Shown piece by piece: positions 1 through 11,279 of a DNA stretch of 64,000 bases. The position numbers were made by a program, and so were the translations under genes. The stretch covers positions 6,696,001-6,760,000 of the forward strand of contig NZ_JADOUF010000001.1 in assembly GCF_015751905.1 (NCBI RefSeq), written 5' to 3'. Source of the DNA: Longispora fulva. GTDB lineage: Bacteria; Actinomycetota; Actinomycetes; Mycobacteriales; Micromonosporaceae. Every line of letters begins with the position of its first letter. Positions within the stretch are counted from its first letter, which is position 1. The notes beneath the pieces were generated by a model. It saw only the letters and a list, made by a program, of their open reading frames with translations. It had not been told where the DNA came from and searched no databases.

Positions 1-65
1 TGGCCGAGGGCCGCGAGGAGCAGCTCCGCATCGAGAACTGGATGAAGGAGAGGGCCGGGCTGTGA
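1..65 (+). CDS. nuoB: NADH-quinone oxidoreductase subunit B, C-terminal end (partial)
   Basis: Only the last 20 codons lie in the window (reading from base 3), ending [13 protein letters not shown] and stopping at TGA 63-65. The TGA overlaps the GTG start of nuoC (GTGA), the usual arrangement in a translationally coupled nuo operon. NuoB carries the N2 [4Fe-4S] cluster of complex I next to the quinone site. Its cluster ligands lie upstream of the window, so the call rests on position before nuoC and on the tail sequence. Confidence 0.75.
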   Translation, partial: AEGREEQLRIENWMKERAGL

Positions 66-730
66 CCACCGCAGAGCTTGGTTCCAACGGCGTCGCCAAG
101 GGATCCTTCGGGGTCACCGGCACCGGTGACGTCTCCGGCTACGGCGGCCTCGTCCGCCGCCGGCCGGTCACGGTCGCCAGCGAGAAGCCCTACGGCGGGT
201 ACTTCGACGAGGTCACCGACGCGCTCGAGGAAGCCTTCCCGGAGTTCCACGACGCGATCGAGATGGTCGTCGTGGACCGGGGCGAGCTGACCCTGCACGT
301 GAAGGCTGATCGGATCCTCGACGTCGCTCGCATCCTTCGCGACGACGCCGCGCTGCGCTACGAGATGTGCTCCTCGGTCTCCGGGGTGGACTACCTCGAC
401 GCCGCCGACGACCCGCGCCGACTGCACGTCGTCTACCACCTGACGTCGATGACGTACCGGCGCCGGATCCGGCTCGAAGCCGCCGTGACGGCCGAGAACC
501 CGAAGCTGCCGAGCGTCACGTCGATCTACCCGACCGCCGACTGGCAGGAGCGGGAGACGTTCGACATGTTCGGCATCGACTTCGAGGGGCACCCGGGCCT
601 GACCCGGATCCTGATGCCGGACGACTGGGAGGGCCACCCCCAGCGCAAGGACTACCCGCTCGGCGGCGTGCCGGTCGAGTACAAGGGCGCGGAGATTCCC
701 CCGCCGGACCAGCGGAGGGCGTACAAGTGA
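62..730 (+). CDS. nuoC: NADH-quinone oxidoreductase subunit C
   Basis: This is the 30-kDa subunit of the complex I peripheral arm, which links NuoB and NuoD. The protein has 222 residues. The family signature is visible as [18 protein letters not shown] followed by [19 protein letters not shown]. The first 40 or so residues are a low-complexity Gly/Val extension before the conserved domain. The GTG start overlaps the nuoB stop, and the TGA overlaps the GTG of nuoD, so translation is probably coupled along the operon. Confidence 0.95.
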   Translation: MTTAELGSNGVAKGSFGVTGTGDVSGYGGLVRRRPVTVASEKPYGGYFDEVTDALEEAFPEFHDAIEMVVVDRGELTLHVKADRILDVARILRDDAALRYEMCSSVSGVDYLDAADDPRRLHVVYHLTSMTYRRRIRLEAAVTAENPKLPSVTSIYPTADWQERETFDMFGIDFEGHPGLTRILMPDDWEGHPQRKDYPLGGVPVEYKGAEIPPPDQRRAYK

Positions 731-2043
731 CCTACGCAGACGCTAGAGAGACCACTGAGGGACGCGTCTTCACCGTCACCGGTGGCGACTGGGACGCCGT
801 CCTCGGCGGCGACGACCCGATCCACGACGAGAAGATCGTCGTCAACATGGGCCCGCAGCACCCGTCGACGCACGGCGTGCTCCGCCTCGTCCTCGAACTC
901 GAGGGCGAGACGGTCACCGACGCGCGCACGGTCGTGGGCTACCTGCACACCGGGATCGAGAAGAACCTCGAGTACCGGACGTGGACCCAGGGCACCACGT
1001 TCGTCACCCGGATGGACTACCTGGCCCCGATCTTCAACGAGACGGGCTACTGCCTGGCCGTGGAGAAGCTGCTGGGCATCGAGGAGCAGATCCCCGACCG
1101 GGTGAACGTGATCCGGATCCTGATGATGGAGCTCAACCGGATCTCCTCGCACCTGGTGTGGCTGGCGACGACGGGCATGGAGCTCGGCGCGCTGTCCATG
1201 ATGATCTACGGGTTCCGCGAGCGCGAGTACATCCTGGACATCTTCGAGATGTGCTCCGGCCTGCGGATGAACATGGCGTACGTGCGGCCGGGCGGGGTCG
1301 CCCAGGACGTGCCGGACGAGGCGATCGTCAAGATCAAAGAGTTCCTCGGCTGGATGCCCGACCGGATCAACATGTACGAGGACCTGCTCTCGGGCAGCCC
1401 GATCTGGCAGTCCCGCACCCAGGGCGTGGCCTACCTCGACGCGGCCGGCTGTGTCGCGCTGGGCATCACCGGCCCGGTGCTCCGCAGCGCCGGCCTCGCG
1501 TGGGACCTGCGCAAGACGATGCCCTACAGCGGCTACGAGACCTACGACTTCGAGGTCCCGACCCACCCGGACGGCGACGTCTGGGCCCGGTACCAGGTCC
1601 GGCTGGCCGAGATGCGCGAGTCGCTGAAGATCATTCAGCAGGCGCTCGACCGCCTGGAGCCCGGCCCGATCATGGTCGCGGACCGCAAGATCGCCTGGCC
1701 GGCGCAGCTCGCGATGGGCAGCGACGGCCTGGGCAACTCCCTGGAGCACGTCGCGAAGATCATGGGCCAGTCGATGGAGTCCCTGATCCACCACTTCAAG
1801 CTCGTCACCGAGGGCTTCCGGGTCCCCGCCGGGCAGGTGTTCACCGAGATCGAGGCCCCGCGCGGCACGCTCGGGGTGCACGCGGTGTCCAGCGGTGGGA
1901 CCCGGCCGTACCGGGTGCACTTCCGGGAGCCGAGCTTCATCAACCTGCAGGCGATCCCGGCCATGGCCGAGGGCGGACTGCTGGCAGACGTAATCGCAGG
2001 CGGGGCCAGCTTGGACCCCGTGATGGGTGGGTGTGACCGCTAA
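727..2043 (+). CDS. nuoD: NADH-quinone oxidoreductase subunit D
   Basis: This is the 49-kDa subunit, which forms the quinone-binding cavity with NuoB. The protein has 438 residues. The hallmark [13 protein letters not shown] lies near the N-terminus, and the end is [14 protein letters not shown], matching the conserved D-x-V-M-G-x-x-D-R terminus of the family. An open frame extends upstream of the chosen start, but GTG at 727 overlaps the nuoC stop (GTGA) and gives the family's expected N-terminus. The stop TAA shares a base with the nuoE ATG. Confidence 0.96.
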   Translation: MTYADARETTEGRVFTVTGGDWDAVLGGDDPIHDEKIVVNMGPQHPSTHGVLRLVLELEGETVTDARTVVGYLHTGIEKNLEYRTWTQGTTFVTRMDYLAPIFNETGYCLAVEKLLGIEEQIPDRVNVIRILMMELNRISSHLVWLATTGMELGALSMMIYGFREREYILDIFEMCSGLRMNMAYVRPGGVAQDVPDEAIVKIKEFLGWMPDRINMYEDLLSGSPIWQSRTQGVAYLDAAGCVALGITGPVLRSAGLAWDLRKTMPYSGYETYDFEVPTHPDGDVWARYQVRLAEMRESLKIIQQALDRLEPGPIMVADRKIAWPAQLAMGSDGLGNSLEHVAKIMGQSMESLIHHFKLVTEGFRVPAGQVFTEIEAPRGTLGVHAVSSGGTRPYRVHFREPSFINLQAIPAMAEGGLLADVIAGGASLDPVMGGCDR

Positions 2044-2735
2044 TGGCTTTCTCCGAAGAGACCTTCGTCCGGGCGAAGGAGATCATCGCCCGGTACCCGG
2101 AGGGGCACTCCCGGTCGGCTCTCCTGCCACTGCTGCACCTGGTGCAGGCCGAGGACGGCTACATCACGCCTGAGGGGATCGGCTTCTGCGCCGACCAGCT
2201 CGGCATCACCAAGGCGCAGGTCAACGCCGTGGCGACGTTCTACACGATGTACAAGCGCAAGCCCACGGGCGACTGGCTGGTCAGCGTGTGCACGAACACC
2301 ATGTGCGACCGGATGGGTGGCCAGAAGGCCTACGAGGCGCTGAGCGAGTACCTGGGTGTCGGGCACGAGGAGACCACCTCCGACGGCAAGATCACCCTGG
2401 AGCACGCCGAGTGCCTGGCCGCCTGCGACTACGCGCCGGTGATGACGGTCAACTACGACTTCTTCGACGGTACCCAGGCCGCCGACGCCCTGGAGATCGT
2501 CAAGCAGCTCCAGAACGGCGAGACCCCGGTCCCCTCGCGGGCGCCGCGGCTCTGCTCGTTCCGCGAGATCCAGCTCCAGCTGGCCGGCTTCCCCGACGAG
2601 CGGCCCGGCGCGGTCGCCGAGGGCGTGGCGGGCGACCCCACCCTGGCCGGCGCGAGGCTCGCGGCGGACAACGGCGTCGCGGTGCCCGGGTTCGACCCGA
2701 ACACCCCGATCGCGCGTAAGGAGGCAAGCGCATGA
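2043..2735 (+). CDS. nuoE: NADH-quinone oxidoreductase subunit E (24 kDa, 2Fe-2S)
   Basis: This 230-residue thioredoxin-fold subunit of the NADH dehydrogenase module carries the off-pathway N1a [2Fe-2S] cluster. The four ligands are seen as CTNTMC and CLAAC. After the conserved domain there is a C-terminal tail of about 60 residues rich in Ala, Gly and Pro. The ATG overlaps the nuoD stop, and the TGA overlaps the nuoF ATG. Confidence 0.95.
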   Translation: MAFSEETFVRAKEIIARYPEGHSRSALLPLLHLVQAEDGYITPEGIGFCADQLGITKAQVNAVATFYTMYKRKPTGDWLVSVCTNTMCDRMGGQKAYEALSEYLGVGHEETTSDGKITLEHAECLAACDYAPVMTVNYDFFDGTQAADALEIVKQLQNGETPVPSRAPRLCSFREIQLQLAGFPDERPGAVAEGVAGDPTLAGARLAADNGVAVPGFDPNTPIARKEASA

Positions 2736-4033
2736 GCGGCCCGATCCACAAGCTCACCCCGGTGCTGACCAAGCGCTGGCTGTCGCCGGACGCCTGGAAG
2801 CTCGCCACCTACGAGCGGCTCGACGGGTACGCCGCGCTGCGCAAGGCCCTCAAGGCCGAGCCCGACGACCTGATCCAGCTCGTCAAGGACTCCGGCCTGC
2901 GCGGCCGGGGCGGCGCGGGCTTCCCGACCGGCATGAAGTGGGGCTTCATCCCGCAGGGTGACGGCAAGCCGCACTACCTCGTGGTCAACGCCGACGAGGG
3001 CGAGCCGGGCACCTGCAAGGACCTGCCGCTCATGTCGCACGACCCTCACTCGCTCATCGAGGGCGTGATCATCTCCTCGTACGCGATCCGGGCCAACTTC
3101 GCCGCGATCTACATCCGGGGCGAGGCCGTGCACGCCGCGCGCCGGCTGCGGGCCGCCGTGCAGGAGGCGTACACCCGGGGCTACCTGGGGCGGAACATCC
3201 TCGGCTCGGGGTACAACCTGGACCTGGTGATCCACTCGGGTGCCGGCGCGTACATCTGCGGCGAGGAGACGGCGCTGCTCGACTCGCTCGAGGGCTTCCG
3301 TGGCCAGCCCCGGCTGCGCCCGCCGTTCCCGGCGACCCACGGCCTCTACTCGAAGCCCACGGTCATCAACAACGTCGGCACCATCGCCAGCGTGCCCTAC
3401 ATCGTGCTGGGCGGCGCGGACTGGTGGAAGTCGATGGGCACGGAGAAGTCCTCCGGCCCGATGATCTACTCGCTGTCGGGCCGGATCAAGAACCCGGGCC
3501 AGTACGAGTGCGGGATGGGCATCACCCTCCGCGAGCTGATCGAGCTGGCCGGTGGCATGCAGGACGGCCACGAGCTGCGGTTCTGGACCCCGGGCGGGTC
3601 CTCGACGCCGCTGCTCACCGCCGAGCACCTGGACATGCCGCTGGACTTCGAGGGCGTGGGCGCGCAGGGCTCGATGCTCGGCACCACGGCCACCCAGTTG
3701 TTCAGCCAGCAGGACTGCCCGGTGTACGCGACGTACCGGTGGATCAAGTTCTACGCCCACGAGTCGTGCGGCAAGTGCACCCCGTGCCGCGAGGGCAACT
3801 ACTGGATGATCCAGATCCTGCACCGCATTCTGGCCGGTCAGGGCGTCAAGAAGGACCTCGACACCCTGCTCGACGCGTGTGACAACCTGCTGGGCCGGTC
3901 GTTCTGCGGCCTGGGCGACGGCGCGACCAGCTCGGTCACGTCCTCGATCAAGTGGTTCGAGCAGGACTACCTCGACTACATCGAGGGTCGCAAGGCCCCG
4001 ATGCTGAAGCCCGAGCTGGTGGGGGCGCACTGA
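2732..4033 (+). CDS. nuoF: NADH-quinone oxidoreductase subunit F (51 kDa, FMN and 4Fe-4S)
   Basis: This 433-residue subunit is the NADH-oxidising flavoprotein of complex I. The glycine-rich FMN/NADH site [14 protein letters not shown] is near residue 55. The N3 [4Fe-4S] ligands are CGKCTPC at residues 346-352, with a fourth Cys in the later FCGLGDGA stretch. Its presence shows that this operon encodes a true NADH dehydrogenase, unlike the second nuo cluster at 26.7-36.4 kb. ATGA overlaps occur at both ends. Confidence 0.97.
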   Translation: MSGPIHKLTPVLTKRWLSPDAWKLATYERLDGYAALRKALKAEPDDLIQLVKDSGLRGRGGAGFPTGMKWGFIPQGDGKPHYLVVNADEGEPGTCKDLPLMSHDPHSLIEGVIISSYAIRANFAAIYIRGEAVHAARRLRAAVQEAYTRGYLGRNILGSGYNLDLVIHSGAGAYICGEETALLDSLEGFRGQPRLRPPFPATHGLYSKPTVINNVGTIASVPYIVLGGADWWKSMGTEKSSGPMIYSLSGRIKNPGQYECGMGITLRELIELAGGMQDGHELRFWTPGGSSTPLLTAEHLDMPLDFEGVGAQGSMLGTTATQLFSQQDCPVYATYRWIKFYAHESCGKCTPCREGNYWMIQILHRILAGQGVKKDLDTLLDACDNLLGRSFCGLGDGATSSVTSSIKWFEQDYLDYIEGRKAPMLKPELVGAH

Positions 4034-6417
4034 TGACGGACAAGGTCACCCTGACGATCGACGGGATCGAGGTCAGCGTCCCCAAGGGCACGCTGGTCAT
4101 CCGGGCCGCCGAGCAGTTGGGCATCGACATCCCCCGGTTCTGCGACCACCCGCTGCTCGAGCCGGCCGGTGCCTGTCGGCAGTGTCTGGTCGACGTGGAG
4201 GGCCAGCGCAAGCCGGTCGCCTCGTGCACCCAGACCTGCGCCGACGGCATGGTCGTCAAGACCCAGCACACCTCGCAGGTCGCCGAGAAGGCCCAGGCCG
4301 GGATCATGGAGTTCCTGCTCCTGAACCACCCGCTGGACTGCCCGGTCTGCGACAAGGGCGGCGAGTGCCCCCTGCAGAACCAGGCGATGACGGCCGGCGC
4401 GCCCGAAGCCCGGTTCCACGAGGTCAAGCGGGAGTTCCGCAAGCCGCTGCCGATCTCGTCCCAGGTGCTGCTGGACCGCGAGCGCTGCATCCTCTGCCAG
4501 CGCTGCACCCGGTTCTCCGAGGAGATCGCCGGCGACCCGTTCATCGACCTGATGGAGCGCGGGGCGTCCGAGCAGATCGGCGTCGCCGAGGGCGAGCCGT
4601 TCAACTCCTACTTCTCCGGCAACACGGTGCAGATCTGCCCGGTGGGCGCGCTGACCGGTGCGCAGTACCGGTTCCGGGCCCGACCGTTCGACCTGGTCTC
4701 CACGCCGAGCGCCTGCGAGCACTGCGCCGCCGGCTGCGACCTGCGCACCGACTCGCGGCGGGGCAAGGTCATGCGCCGCCTCGCCGGGGACGACACGCAG
4801 GTCAACGAGGAGTGGAGCTGCGACAAGGGGCGCTGGGGCTTCCAGTACGTCAACGCCTTCGACCGGCTGACCGACCCGCTGATCCGCGACAAGGAGACCG
4901 GCCAGTTCCGCAAGGCCTCGTGGTCCGAGGCGCTGCGGTACGCGGCGGAGGGCCTTCGCGGCAAGAAGGCCGGCGTGCTCACCGGTGGCCGGCTGACCGT
5001 CGAGGACGCCTACGCGTACGCGAAGTTCGCCCGGGTCGCCCTCGGCACCAACGACATCGACTTCCGGGCCCGCCCGCACTCGACCGAGGAGGCCGAGTTC
5101 CTGGCCGCGGCGGTCGCGGCGGAGGGTTCCGCGAGCTACCTGGACATCGAGGCCGCCCCGGCGGTCGTCCTCGCAGGCCTGGAGCCGGAGGAGGAGTGCC
5201 CGATCCTGTTCCTGCGCCTGCGCAAGTCGTCGGTGAAGAACGGCGTGAAGGTGTTCTCCGTCCAGCCGTTCGCGACCGGGTCGGTCACGAAGACCAACGG
5301 CACGCTGATCCCGGCGGCCCCGGGCACCGAGGCCGAGGTCCTCGACGCCCTGATCGGCGACGTGCCGATCGACGGGGCCACCCCGGCGGTCGAGGCCGCG
5401 CGGCTCGCGCTCAACGAGCCGGGCGCGATCCTGCTGGTCGGCGAGCGCCTCGCCACGGTGCCGGGCGCGCTCAGCGCCGCGGTCGCCCTGGCTGAGGCCA
5501 CCGGGGCGAAGCTCGCGTGGGTGCCGCGCCGGGCCGGTGACCGGGGCGCGATCGACGCCGGTTGCCTGCCGAACCTGCTCCCGGGTGGCCGCGTCGTGGA
5601 CGACCTGTCCGCCCGCGCCCAGCTGGCCGAGCGGTGGGGCGTCGACTCCCTGCCGTCCACCCCGGGCCGCGACACGGCGGGCATCCTCGCCGCCGCCGCG
5701 TCCGGGGACGTCGAGGCGCTGGTCGTCGCGGGTGTCGACCCGCACGACCTGGCCGACGTCCGGGCCGCGGAGGCCGCGCTGGACGGCGTCGGGTTCCTGA
5801 TCTCCCTCGAACTGCGGATGAGCGCGGTGGCCCGCCGGGCCGACGTGGTCTTCCCTGTCGCGGCGACCGTCGAGAAGGCCGGCTCCTTCCTGAACTGGGA
5901 GGGCCGGGTCCGCACGTTCGACCAGGTCCTGAGCCCCGGCACGATGCCCGACGCGCGGGTGTTGTCCGCGATCGCCGCCGAGCTGGGCGTGACCCTGGGC
6001 GGGGAGGTGGCCGCGCTGCGCAAGGAGCTGGGTCAGCTGCCGGCCGTCACGACCCGCCCGTCGGCCCCCCGGGTCCGCCCGGAGGAGCCGTTGTCCCCGG
6101 GACGCGGCCAGGCGGTGCTCGCCAGCTGGCGGATGCTGATCGACCTGGGCTCGATGACCGACGGCGACGACCACCTCGGCGGTACGGCGCGCACGCCCGT
6201 CGTCCGGCTCTCGCAGGCCACCGCGGACGCCATCGGGGCGACCGAGTCGGTGACCGTGGGTACGGGCACCGGAGCGATCACGCTGCCGCTGCAGGTCACG
6301 CACATGCCGGACCACGTGGTCTGGGTGCCGACGAACTCGCCCGGCTCGACGGTGCACCGCACGCTGGGCACCGTCGCCGGTGACGTGGTCAACATCAGTG
6401 CTGGAGGGGTGCAGTGA
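4033..6417 (+). CDS. nuoG: NADH-quinone oxidoreductase subunit G (75 kDa iron-sulfur subunit)
   Basis: This 794-residue subunit carries the electron wire from FMN to NuoI. N-terminal [2Fe-2S] ligands are visible at Cys37, Cys48 and Cys51. A HxxxCxxC-type cluster follows around [16 protein letters not shown], then ferredoxin-like [12 protein letters not shown] and an extra cluster [13 protein letters not shown]. The rest is a molybdopterin-oxidoreductase-like fold that is catalytically silent in this family. ATG 4033 overlaps the nuoF stop and is preferred to the longer upstream open frame. Confidence 0.96.
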   Translation: MTDKVTLTIDGIEVSVPKGTLVIRAAEQLGIDIPRFCDHPLLEPAGACRQCLVDVEGQRKPVASCTQTCADGMVVKTQHTSQVAEKAQAGIMEFLLLNHPLDCPVCDKGGECPLQNQAMTAGAPEARFHEVKREFRKPLPISSQVLLDRERCILCQRCTRFSEEIAGDPFIDLMERGASEQIGVAEGEPFNSYFSGNTVQICPVGALTGAQYRFRARPFDLVSTPSACEHCAAGCDLRTDSRRGKVMRRLAGDDTQVNEEWSCDKGRWGFQYVNAFDRLTDPLIRDKETGQFRKASWSEALRYAAEGLRGKKAGVLTGGRLTVEDAYAYAKFARVALGTNDIDFRARPHSTEEAEFLAAAVAAEGSASYLDIEAAPAVVLAGLEPEEECPILFLRLRKSSVKNGVKVFSVQPFATGSVTKTNGTLIPAAPGTEAEVLDALIGDVPIDGATPAVEAARLALNEPGAILLVGERLATVPGALSAAVALAEATGAKLAWVPRRAGDRGAIDAGCLPNLLPGGRVVDDLSARAQLAERWGVDSLPSTPGRDTAGILAAAASGDVEALVVAGVDPHDLADVRAAEAALDGVGFLISLELRMSAVARRADVVFPVAATVEKAGSFLNWEGRVRTFDQVLSPGTMPDARVLSAIAAELGVTLGGEVAALRKELGQLPAVTTRPSAPRVRPEEPLSPGRGQAVLASWRMLIDLGSMTDGDDHLGGTARTPVVRLSQATADAIGATESVTVGTGTGAITLPLQVTHMPDHVVWVPTNSPGSTVHRTLGTVAGDVVNISAGGVQ

Positions 6418-7739
6418 GCCTCGCTGACAGTCCGACGCTCGATCAGTTCGGCCACGACGTGTGGTGGATCATCCTGATCAAGGTCGTCGGCATCTTCGCC
6501 TTCCTGGTCGTGATGACGCTCTTCACGATCTGGTACGAGCGCAAGGTCGTCGGCCGGATGCAGCACCGGCCCGGCCCCAACCGGGTCGGTCCGGTCGGCT
6601 TGTTGCAGTCCCTCGCGGACGGCCTCAAGCTGGCGTTCAAGGAAGACATCATGCCGAAGCTGGCCGACAAGGCGGTGTTCTTCATCGCCCCGGTCATCTC
6701 GACGGTGTGCGCCTTCACCGCCTTCGCGATCATCCCGCTCGGCCCGAACGTGAGCATGTTCGGTCACAGGACGGCACTGCAGCTCACCGACCTCCCGGTC
6801 GCGGTGCTGCTCGTGCTCGCGTGCTCCGGTCTGGGCATCTACGGGATCGTGCTGGGCGGTTGGGCCTCCGGCTCGACGTACCCGCTGCTGGGTGGTCTGC
6901 GGTCCGCCGCGCAGATGATCTCCTACGAGGTCGCGATGGGGCTGTCCATCGTGGCCGTCTTCATGACCGCCGGCTCGATGTCGACGAGCGAGATCGTGGC
7001 CGCGCAGGCCGACGGCCGCCAGCAGCACCTCTTCGGCCAGGACGTCACCCTGCCCGGCTGGTACGCGATCCTGCTGCTGCCGAGCTTCCTGATCTACTTC
7101 ATCTCGGCGGTCGGCGAGACCAACCGGGCGCCGTTCGACCTGCCCGAGGCGGAGTCGGAGCTGGTCGGTGGGTTCCACACGGAGTACAGCTCGCTGAAGT
7201 TCGCGCTGTTCTTCCTCGCCGAGTACATCAACATGGTGACCGTGTCGGGCCTGTGCACGACGTTGTTCCTCGGCGGTTGGCGGGCCCCGGCCCCGATCAC
7301 GTCGTTCTGGGCGGGCGCGAACAGCGGCTGGTACCCGATGATCTGGTTCACGGTCAAGGTGCTGATCCTGCTGTTCGTCTTCGTCTGGCTGCGGGGCACG
7401 CTGCCGCGCCTGCGGTACGACCAGTTCATGCGCTTCGGCTGGAAGGTCCTGGTCCCGGTCAACCTGGTCTGGATCCTCCTGGTCGCCGGCGTGCGGGTGG
7501 CCCCGAAGGCCGACCGTTCGGTGCAGATCGCGATCTGGACCGGATTCGCCGTGCTGTTCGCGGTGATCATCCTGTTCTGGCCGAAGAAGCAGCCGACGGC
7601 GCCGGCCCGGGCGGCCGACGAGAAGCGCCCAGCCGGCAGCTTCCCGATGCCGCCGATGGATCTCGTGGTCCCGCCGAGCCCCCGGCTCAAGCGCGTGGCC
7701 GTCGAACATGCCGCCGCCAGCGGCGAGCAGGGAGAGTAA
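6414..7739 (+). CDS. nuoH: NADH-quinone oxidoreductase subunit H
   Basis: This multi-spanning subunit joins the peripheral and membrane arms and lines the quinone tunnel. The 441 residues include the conserved [11 protein letters not shown] loop, an acidic [20 protein letters not shown] loop and [11 protein letters not shown] proline-rich, charged C-terminal tail of about 50 residues follows the last helix. The GTG start overlaps the nuoG stop. Confidence 0.96.
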   Translation: MSLADSPTLDQFGHDVWWIILIKVVGIFAFLVVMTLFTIWYERKVVGRMQHRPGPNRVGPVGLLQSLADGLKLAFKEDIMPKLADKAVFFIAPVISTVCAFTAFAIIPLGPNVSMFGHRTALQLTDLPVAVLLVLACSGLGIYGIVLGGWASGSTYPLLGGLRSAAQMISYEVAMGLSIVAVFMTAGSMSTSEIVAAQADGRQQHLFGQDVTLPGWYAILLLPSFLIYFISAVGETNRAPFDLPEAESELVGGFHTEYSSLKFALFFLAEYINMVTVSGLCTTLFLGGWRAPAPITSFWAGANSGWYPMIWFTVKVLILLFVFVWLRGTLPRLRYDQFMRFGWKVLVPVNLVWILLVAGVRVAPKADRSVQIAIWTGFAVLFAVIILFWPKKQPTAPARAADEKRPAGSFPMPPMDLVVPPSPRLKRVAVEHAAASGEQGE

Positions 7740-7741
7740 CG

Positions 7742-8287
7742 GTGTTCGAGTCTGTCAAGGGCTTCGGCGTCACCTTCGCGCACATGTTCAAGAAGGTCGT
7801 GACCGAGGAGTACCCGGAGTACCGCAAGCCGACCGCGCCGCGCTACCACGGCCGCCACATCCTCAACCGTCACCCGGACGGGCTGGAGAAGTGCGTCGGC
7901 TGCGAGCTGTGCGCGTGGGCGTGCCCGGCCGACGCGATCTACGTCGAGGGCGCGGACAACTCCGACGGCGAGCGCTACTCGCCCGGTGAGCGCTACGCCG
8001 GCGTGTACCAGATCAACTACGCCCGCTGCATCTTCTGCGGGCTGTGCATCGAGGCCTGCCCGACGCGTTCGTTGACGATGAGCAACGAGTACGAGCTGGC
8101 CAGCGACTCCCGCAAGGACCTGATCTTCACGAAGGAGCAGCTCCTCGCGCCGCTGCTGCCGGGCATGGAGCAGCCGCCGCACCCGATGCGGCTCGGCGAG
8201 TCGGAGAAGGACTACTACGTGGGCGCGCTGACCAACCCCGGCACCAGTGCCGGGGCGGAGCGGGTCAAGCCCGGGGGTGTGGCATGA
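7742..8287 (+). CDS. nuoI: NADH-quinone oxidoreductase subunit I (two 4Fe-4S)
   Basis: This 181-residue ferredoxin-like subunit carries clusters N6a and N6b. Both binding motifs are intact: [12 protein letters not shown] and [12 protein letters not shown]. The GTG start lies 2 bases after the nuoH stop. A longer open frame runs upstream through nuoH in another phase but has no family similarity. The TGA overlaps the nuoJ ATG. Confidence 0.95.
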   Translation: MFESVKGFGVTFAHMFKKVVTEEYPEYRKPTAPRYHGRHILNRHPDGLEKCVGCELCAWACPADAIYVEGADNSDGERYSPGERYAGVYQINYARCIFCGLCIEACPTRSLTMSNEYELASDSRKDLIFTKEQLLAPLLPGMEQPPHPMRLGESEKDYYVGALTNPGTSAGAERVKPGGVA

Positions 8288-9048
8288 ACACGGCGGTAGA
8301 GACGCTGCCGGCGGCTTCGGCGGGCGCCTGGATCGTCTGGGGCATCCTCGCCCTGGTGGCGGTCGCGGGTGGCATCGGCATGGTGCTGGCGAAGAACGCC
8401 GTGCACTCGGCCCTGTTCCTGGTCTGCACGATGCTCACCCTGGGTGTCTTCTACATCATCCAGGCCGGCCCGTTCATCGGCATGGTGCAGATCATCGTCT
8501 ACACCGGCGCGATCATGATGCTGTTCCTGTTCGTGCTGATGCTGATCGGCCGGGACTCCTCGGACTCGCTGATCGAGACCCTGCGCGGCCAGCGCACCGC
8601 GGCCCTGCTGTTGGGCCTCGGGTTCGCCGGGCTGCTCGTGACCGGTCTGGTCCGCGGGCTCGGCAGCACGAAGGCCACCGGACTGGCGCAGGCCAACGCC
8701 GACGGCAACACCCAGGGCATCGCGAAGGTGCTGTTCACCTCGTACGTCTTCGCGTTCGAGGTCTCCAGCGCCCTGCTGATCACCGCGGCGGTCGGCGCGA
8801 TGCTGCTGGCCCACGTCGAGAAGACCAAGGCCGAGAAGGTCACCCAGCGCGACCTGATGCACGCCCGGTTCGCGCCCGGCAACTACCCGGCCCCCAAGCC
8901 GGGCCCGGGCGTGTTCGCCGCGACGAACTCCGTCGCCGCCCCCGGGCTGCTGCCCGACGGCACGGTGGCCGGCCGGAGCCTGACAGCGCTCGTGCCGACC
9001 CGGGAGCTCACCGCGGCCGAGGCCCAGCCGAAGGGGACGGAGAAGTAA
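8284..9048 (+). CDS. nuoJ: NADH-quinone oxidoreductase subunit J
   Basis: This 254-residue membrane subunit has five predicted helices in its first 170 residues and contains the family's [15 protein letters not shown] segment. It belongs to the antiporter-like proton-translocation chain. The soluble C-terminal extension of about 80 residues is longer than in enterobacterial NuoJ. ATG 8284 overlaps the nuoI stop and the TAA overlaps the nuoK ATG. Confidence 0.94.
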   Translation: MNTAVETLPAASAGAWIVWGILALVAVAGGIGMVLAKNAVHSALFLVCTMLTLGVFYIIQAGPFIGMVQIIVYTGAIMMLFLFVLMLIGRDSSDSLIETLRGQRTAALLLGLGFAGLLVTGLVRGLGSTKATGLAQANADGNTQGIAKVLFTSYVFAFEVSSALLITAAVGAMLLAHVEKTKAEKVTQRDLMHARFAPGNYPAPKPGPGVFAATNSVAAPGLLPDGTVAGRSLTALVPTRELTAAEAQPKGTEK

Positions 9049-9356
9049 TGGAGAACATCGACCCGAGCGCGTACATCGGGCTCTCCGCACTGCTCTTCAC
9101 GATCGGCGCGGTGGGCGTCCTCATCCGCCGGAACGCGATCGTGGTGTTCATGTGCGTCGAGCTGATGCTGAACGCCGCGAACCTCGCCCTGGTCACGTTC
9201 AGCCGGATGAACGGCAACCTGGACGGGCAGATCATCGCGTTCTTCGTGATGGTCGTGGCCGCCGCCGAGGTCGTCATCGGCCTGGCGATCATCATGTCTA
9301 TCTTCCGGACCCGCCGCTCGGCCTCGGTCGACGACGCCAACCTGCTGAAGTACTAA
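9048..9356 (+). CDS. nuoK: NADH-quinone oxidoreductase subunit K
   Basis: This 102-residue protein of normal family length has three helices. The conserved membrane glutamate is present in [13 protein letters not shown], with a second one in the [10 protein letters not shown] helix. NuoK homologues are the MnhC-like subunits of the proton channel. It starts inside the nuoJ stop codon and is followed 9 bases later by nuoL. Confidence 0.95.
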   Translation: MENIDPSAYIGLSALLFTIGAVGVLIRRNAIVVFMCVELMLNAANLALVTFSRMNGNLDGQIIAFFVMVVAAAEVVIGLAIIMSIFRTRRSASVDDANLLKY

Positions 9357-9365
9357 GAGGTACCG

Positions 9366-11279
9366 GTGGAAAAGACTGTGCACTTCGCCGACGCGACCGG
9401 GATGTTGACCAACATCTGGCTGCTCGTCGCGATCCCGCTCGTCAGCTCGGCTGTGCTCTTCCTGCTCGGCAAGCGTGCCGACAAGTGGGGTCACTGGCTG
9501 GGCGTCGCGAGCGTCGCGGCTTCCTTCGTTCTCGGGGTGATCTTCTTCTTCCAGCTCAAGGGGCTGGACGAGGGAGCCCGCTCGGCCCAGGTGAAACTCT
9601 TCGAGTTCATCCCGGTCGGCGGGCTGAAGATCGACTTCGGGCTGCTCTTCGACCCGCTGGCGGCCGTCTTCGTGCTGCTGATCACGGGTGTGGGTTCGCT
9701 GATCCACCTGTACGCGACGGGCTACATGGCCCACGACCCGGGACGTCGGCGGTTCTTCGCCTTCTTCAACCTGTTCGTGGCCGCGATGCTGCTGCTGGTG
9801 CTCGGCAACAACTACGTGATGCTGTACTTCGGCTGGGAGGGCGTCGGTCTCGCCTCGTACCTGCTGATCTCGTTCTTCTTCGACAAGCCCAGCGCGGCGA
9901 CGGCCGGCAAGAAGGCCTTCCTGATGAACCGGGTGGGTGACGCCGGGTTCGCGATCGCGCTGTTCCTGATGTTCCAGCAGCTCGGCACCGTCAACTACGA
10001 GGGCGTCTTCAACGGCGTCACCGGGCTGTCGAAGACCGTGGTCCTGATGATGGGCCTGCTGCTGCTGATCGGGGCGTGCGGCAAGTCCGGCCAGTTCCCG
10101 CTGCAGGCGTGGTTGCCCGACGCGATGGAGGGCCCGACCCCGGTGTCGGCGCTCATCCACGCGGCGACGATGGTCACCGCCGGCGTCTACCTGATCGCCC
10201 GCTCCAACGCCGTGTTCAGCGCGAACGCGACGCTGCAGACGGTCGTGGTGAGCGTCGGGGCCCTGACCCTGCTGATCGGGTGCGTGATCGGCTGCGCGAA
10301 GGACGACATCAAGCGGGTGCTCGCGTACTCGACCGTCTCCCAGATCGGCTACATGTTCCTGGGCGTCGGGCTGGGCGGAGCCGCGTACGCGCTGGCCATC
10401 ATCCACCTGCTCGCCCACGGCTTCTTCAAGGCCGGCATGTTCCTCGGGGCCGGCTCGGTCATGCACGGCATGCAGGACCAGGTGGACATCCGCCGGTTCG
10501 GCGGGCTGTGGAAGTACATGAAGATCACCTGGGCCACCTTCGGGCTCGGCTACCTGGCGATCATCGGCATCCCGCCGCTGTCGGGCTTCTTCTCCAAGGA
10601 CCCGATCATCGAGTCGGCGTTCAACCGCCCCGGCTGGACGGGCTGGCTGTTCGGCGGCGCGGCCCTGCTGGGCGCGGGTCTGACGGCGTTCTACATGACC
10701 CGGCTGTTCGTGCTCACGTTCCACGGTCCGAAGCGCTGGACCGACGGGCAGCACCCGCACGAGTCGCCGGCCGTGATGACGATCCCGCTGATCCTGCTGG
10801 CGGTCGGCTCGGTCGCCGCGGGTTGGCTCATGTCGACCTCGGTCGTCGACTGGCTGAAGCCGGTCCTCGGCGGGGAAGAGGTCCACGAGGTCGAGAAGAT
10901 GCCCGCCTGGGTGGTCACGACCCTGGTCCTCGCGGTGGTGGTTCTCGGCGGCGGCCTCGCCTACGCGCTGTTCCGCAAGGGCACCGCCCTCGAGGAGGAG
11001 CCGGCCGGTCCGGTCGTCACCGCCGCACGCAACAACCTCTACGCCGACACGTTCAACGAGTTGGTGTTCGAGCTTCCCGGTAAGTACCTGACCCGGGCGC
11101 TGGTGTACTTCGACAACAAGGGCGTCGACGGCCTCGTCAACGGACTCGCGGCCATGGTCGGGGGCGGCTCCGGCCGACTCCGCCGGACGCAGACCGGTTT
11201 CGTGCGCACGTACGCCCTGTCCATGCTGGGAGGTGCGCTGCTCGTGGTAGCCGCGCTGATGGCGGTGACGCTCGGATGA
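9366..11279 (+). CDS. nuoL: NADH-quinone oxidoreductase subunit L
   Basis: This 637-residue antiporter-like subunit lies at the distal end of the membrane arm. Conserved proton-channel elements include the glutamate in FGWEGVGLASYLLI, the lysine in GKSGQFPLQAWLPDAMEGP and ALIHAATMVTAGVYL. A C-terminal amphipathic region (about residues 540-600) before the final helix corresponds to the long lateral helix. The GTG start has AGAGGT a few bases upstream. The stop overlaps the nuoM ATG. Confidence 0.96.
   Translation: MEKTVHFADATGMLTNIWLLVAIPLVSSAVLFLLGKRADKWGHWLGVASVAASFVLGVIFFFQLKGLDEGARSAQVKLFEFIPVGGLKIDFGLLFDPLAAVFVLLITGVGSLIHLYATGYMAHDPGRRRFFAFFNLFVAAMLLLVLGNNYVMLYFGWEGVGLASYLLISFFFDKPSAATAGKKAFLMNRVGDAGFAIALFLMFQQLGTVNYEGVFNGVTGLSKTVVLMMGLLLLIGACGKSGQFPLQAWLPDAMEGPTPVSALIHAATMVTAGVYLIARSNAVFSANATLQTVVVSVGALTLLIGCVIGCAKDDIKRVLAYSTVSQIGYMFLGVGLGGAAYALAIIHLLAHGFFKAGMFLGAGSVMHGMQDQVDIRRFGGLWKYMKITWATFGLGYLAIIGIPPLSGFFSKDPIIESAFNRPGWTGWLFGGAALLGAGLTAFYMTRLFVLTFHGPKRWTDGQHPHESPAVMTIPLILLAVGSVAAGWLMSTSVVDWLKPVLGGEEVHEVEKMPAWVVTTLVLAVVVLGGGLAYALFRKGTALEEEPAGPVVTAARNNLYADTFNELVFELPGKYLTRALVYFDNKGVDGLVNGLAAMVGGGSGRLRRTQTGFVRTYALSMLGGALLVVAALMAVTLG

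Noticed and set aside
2453..6357. Long antisense frames across nuoE, nuoF and nuoG
   Set aside because: Arg/Ala/Gly/Pro-rich translations with no motifs; they shadow well-supported nuo genes.
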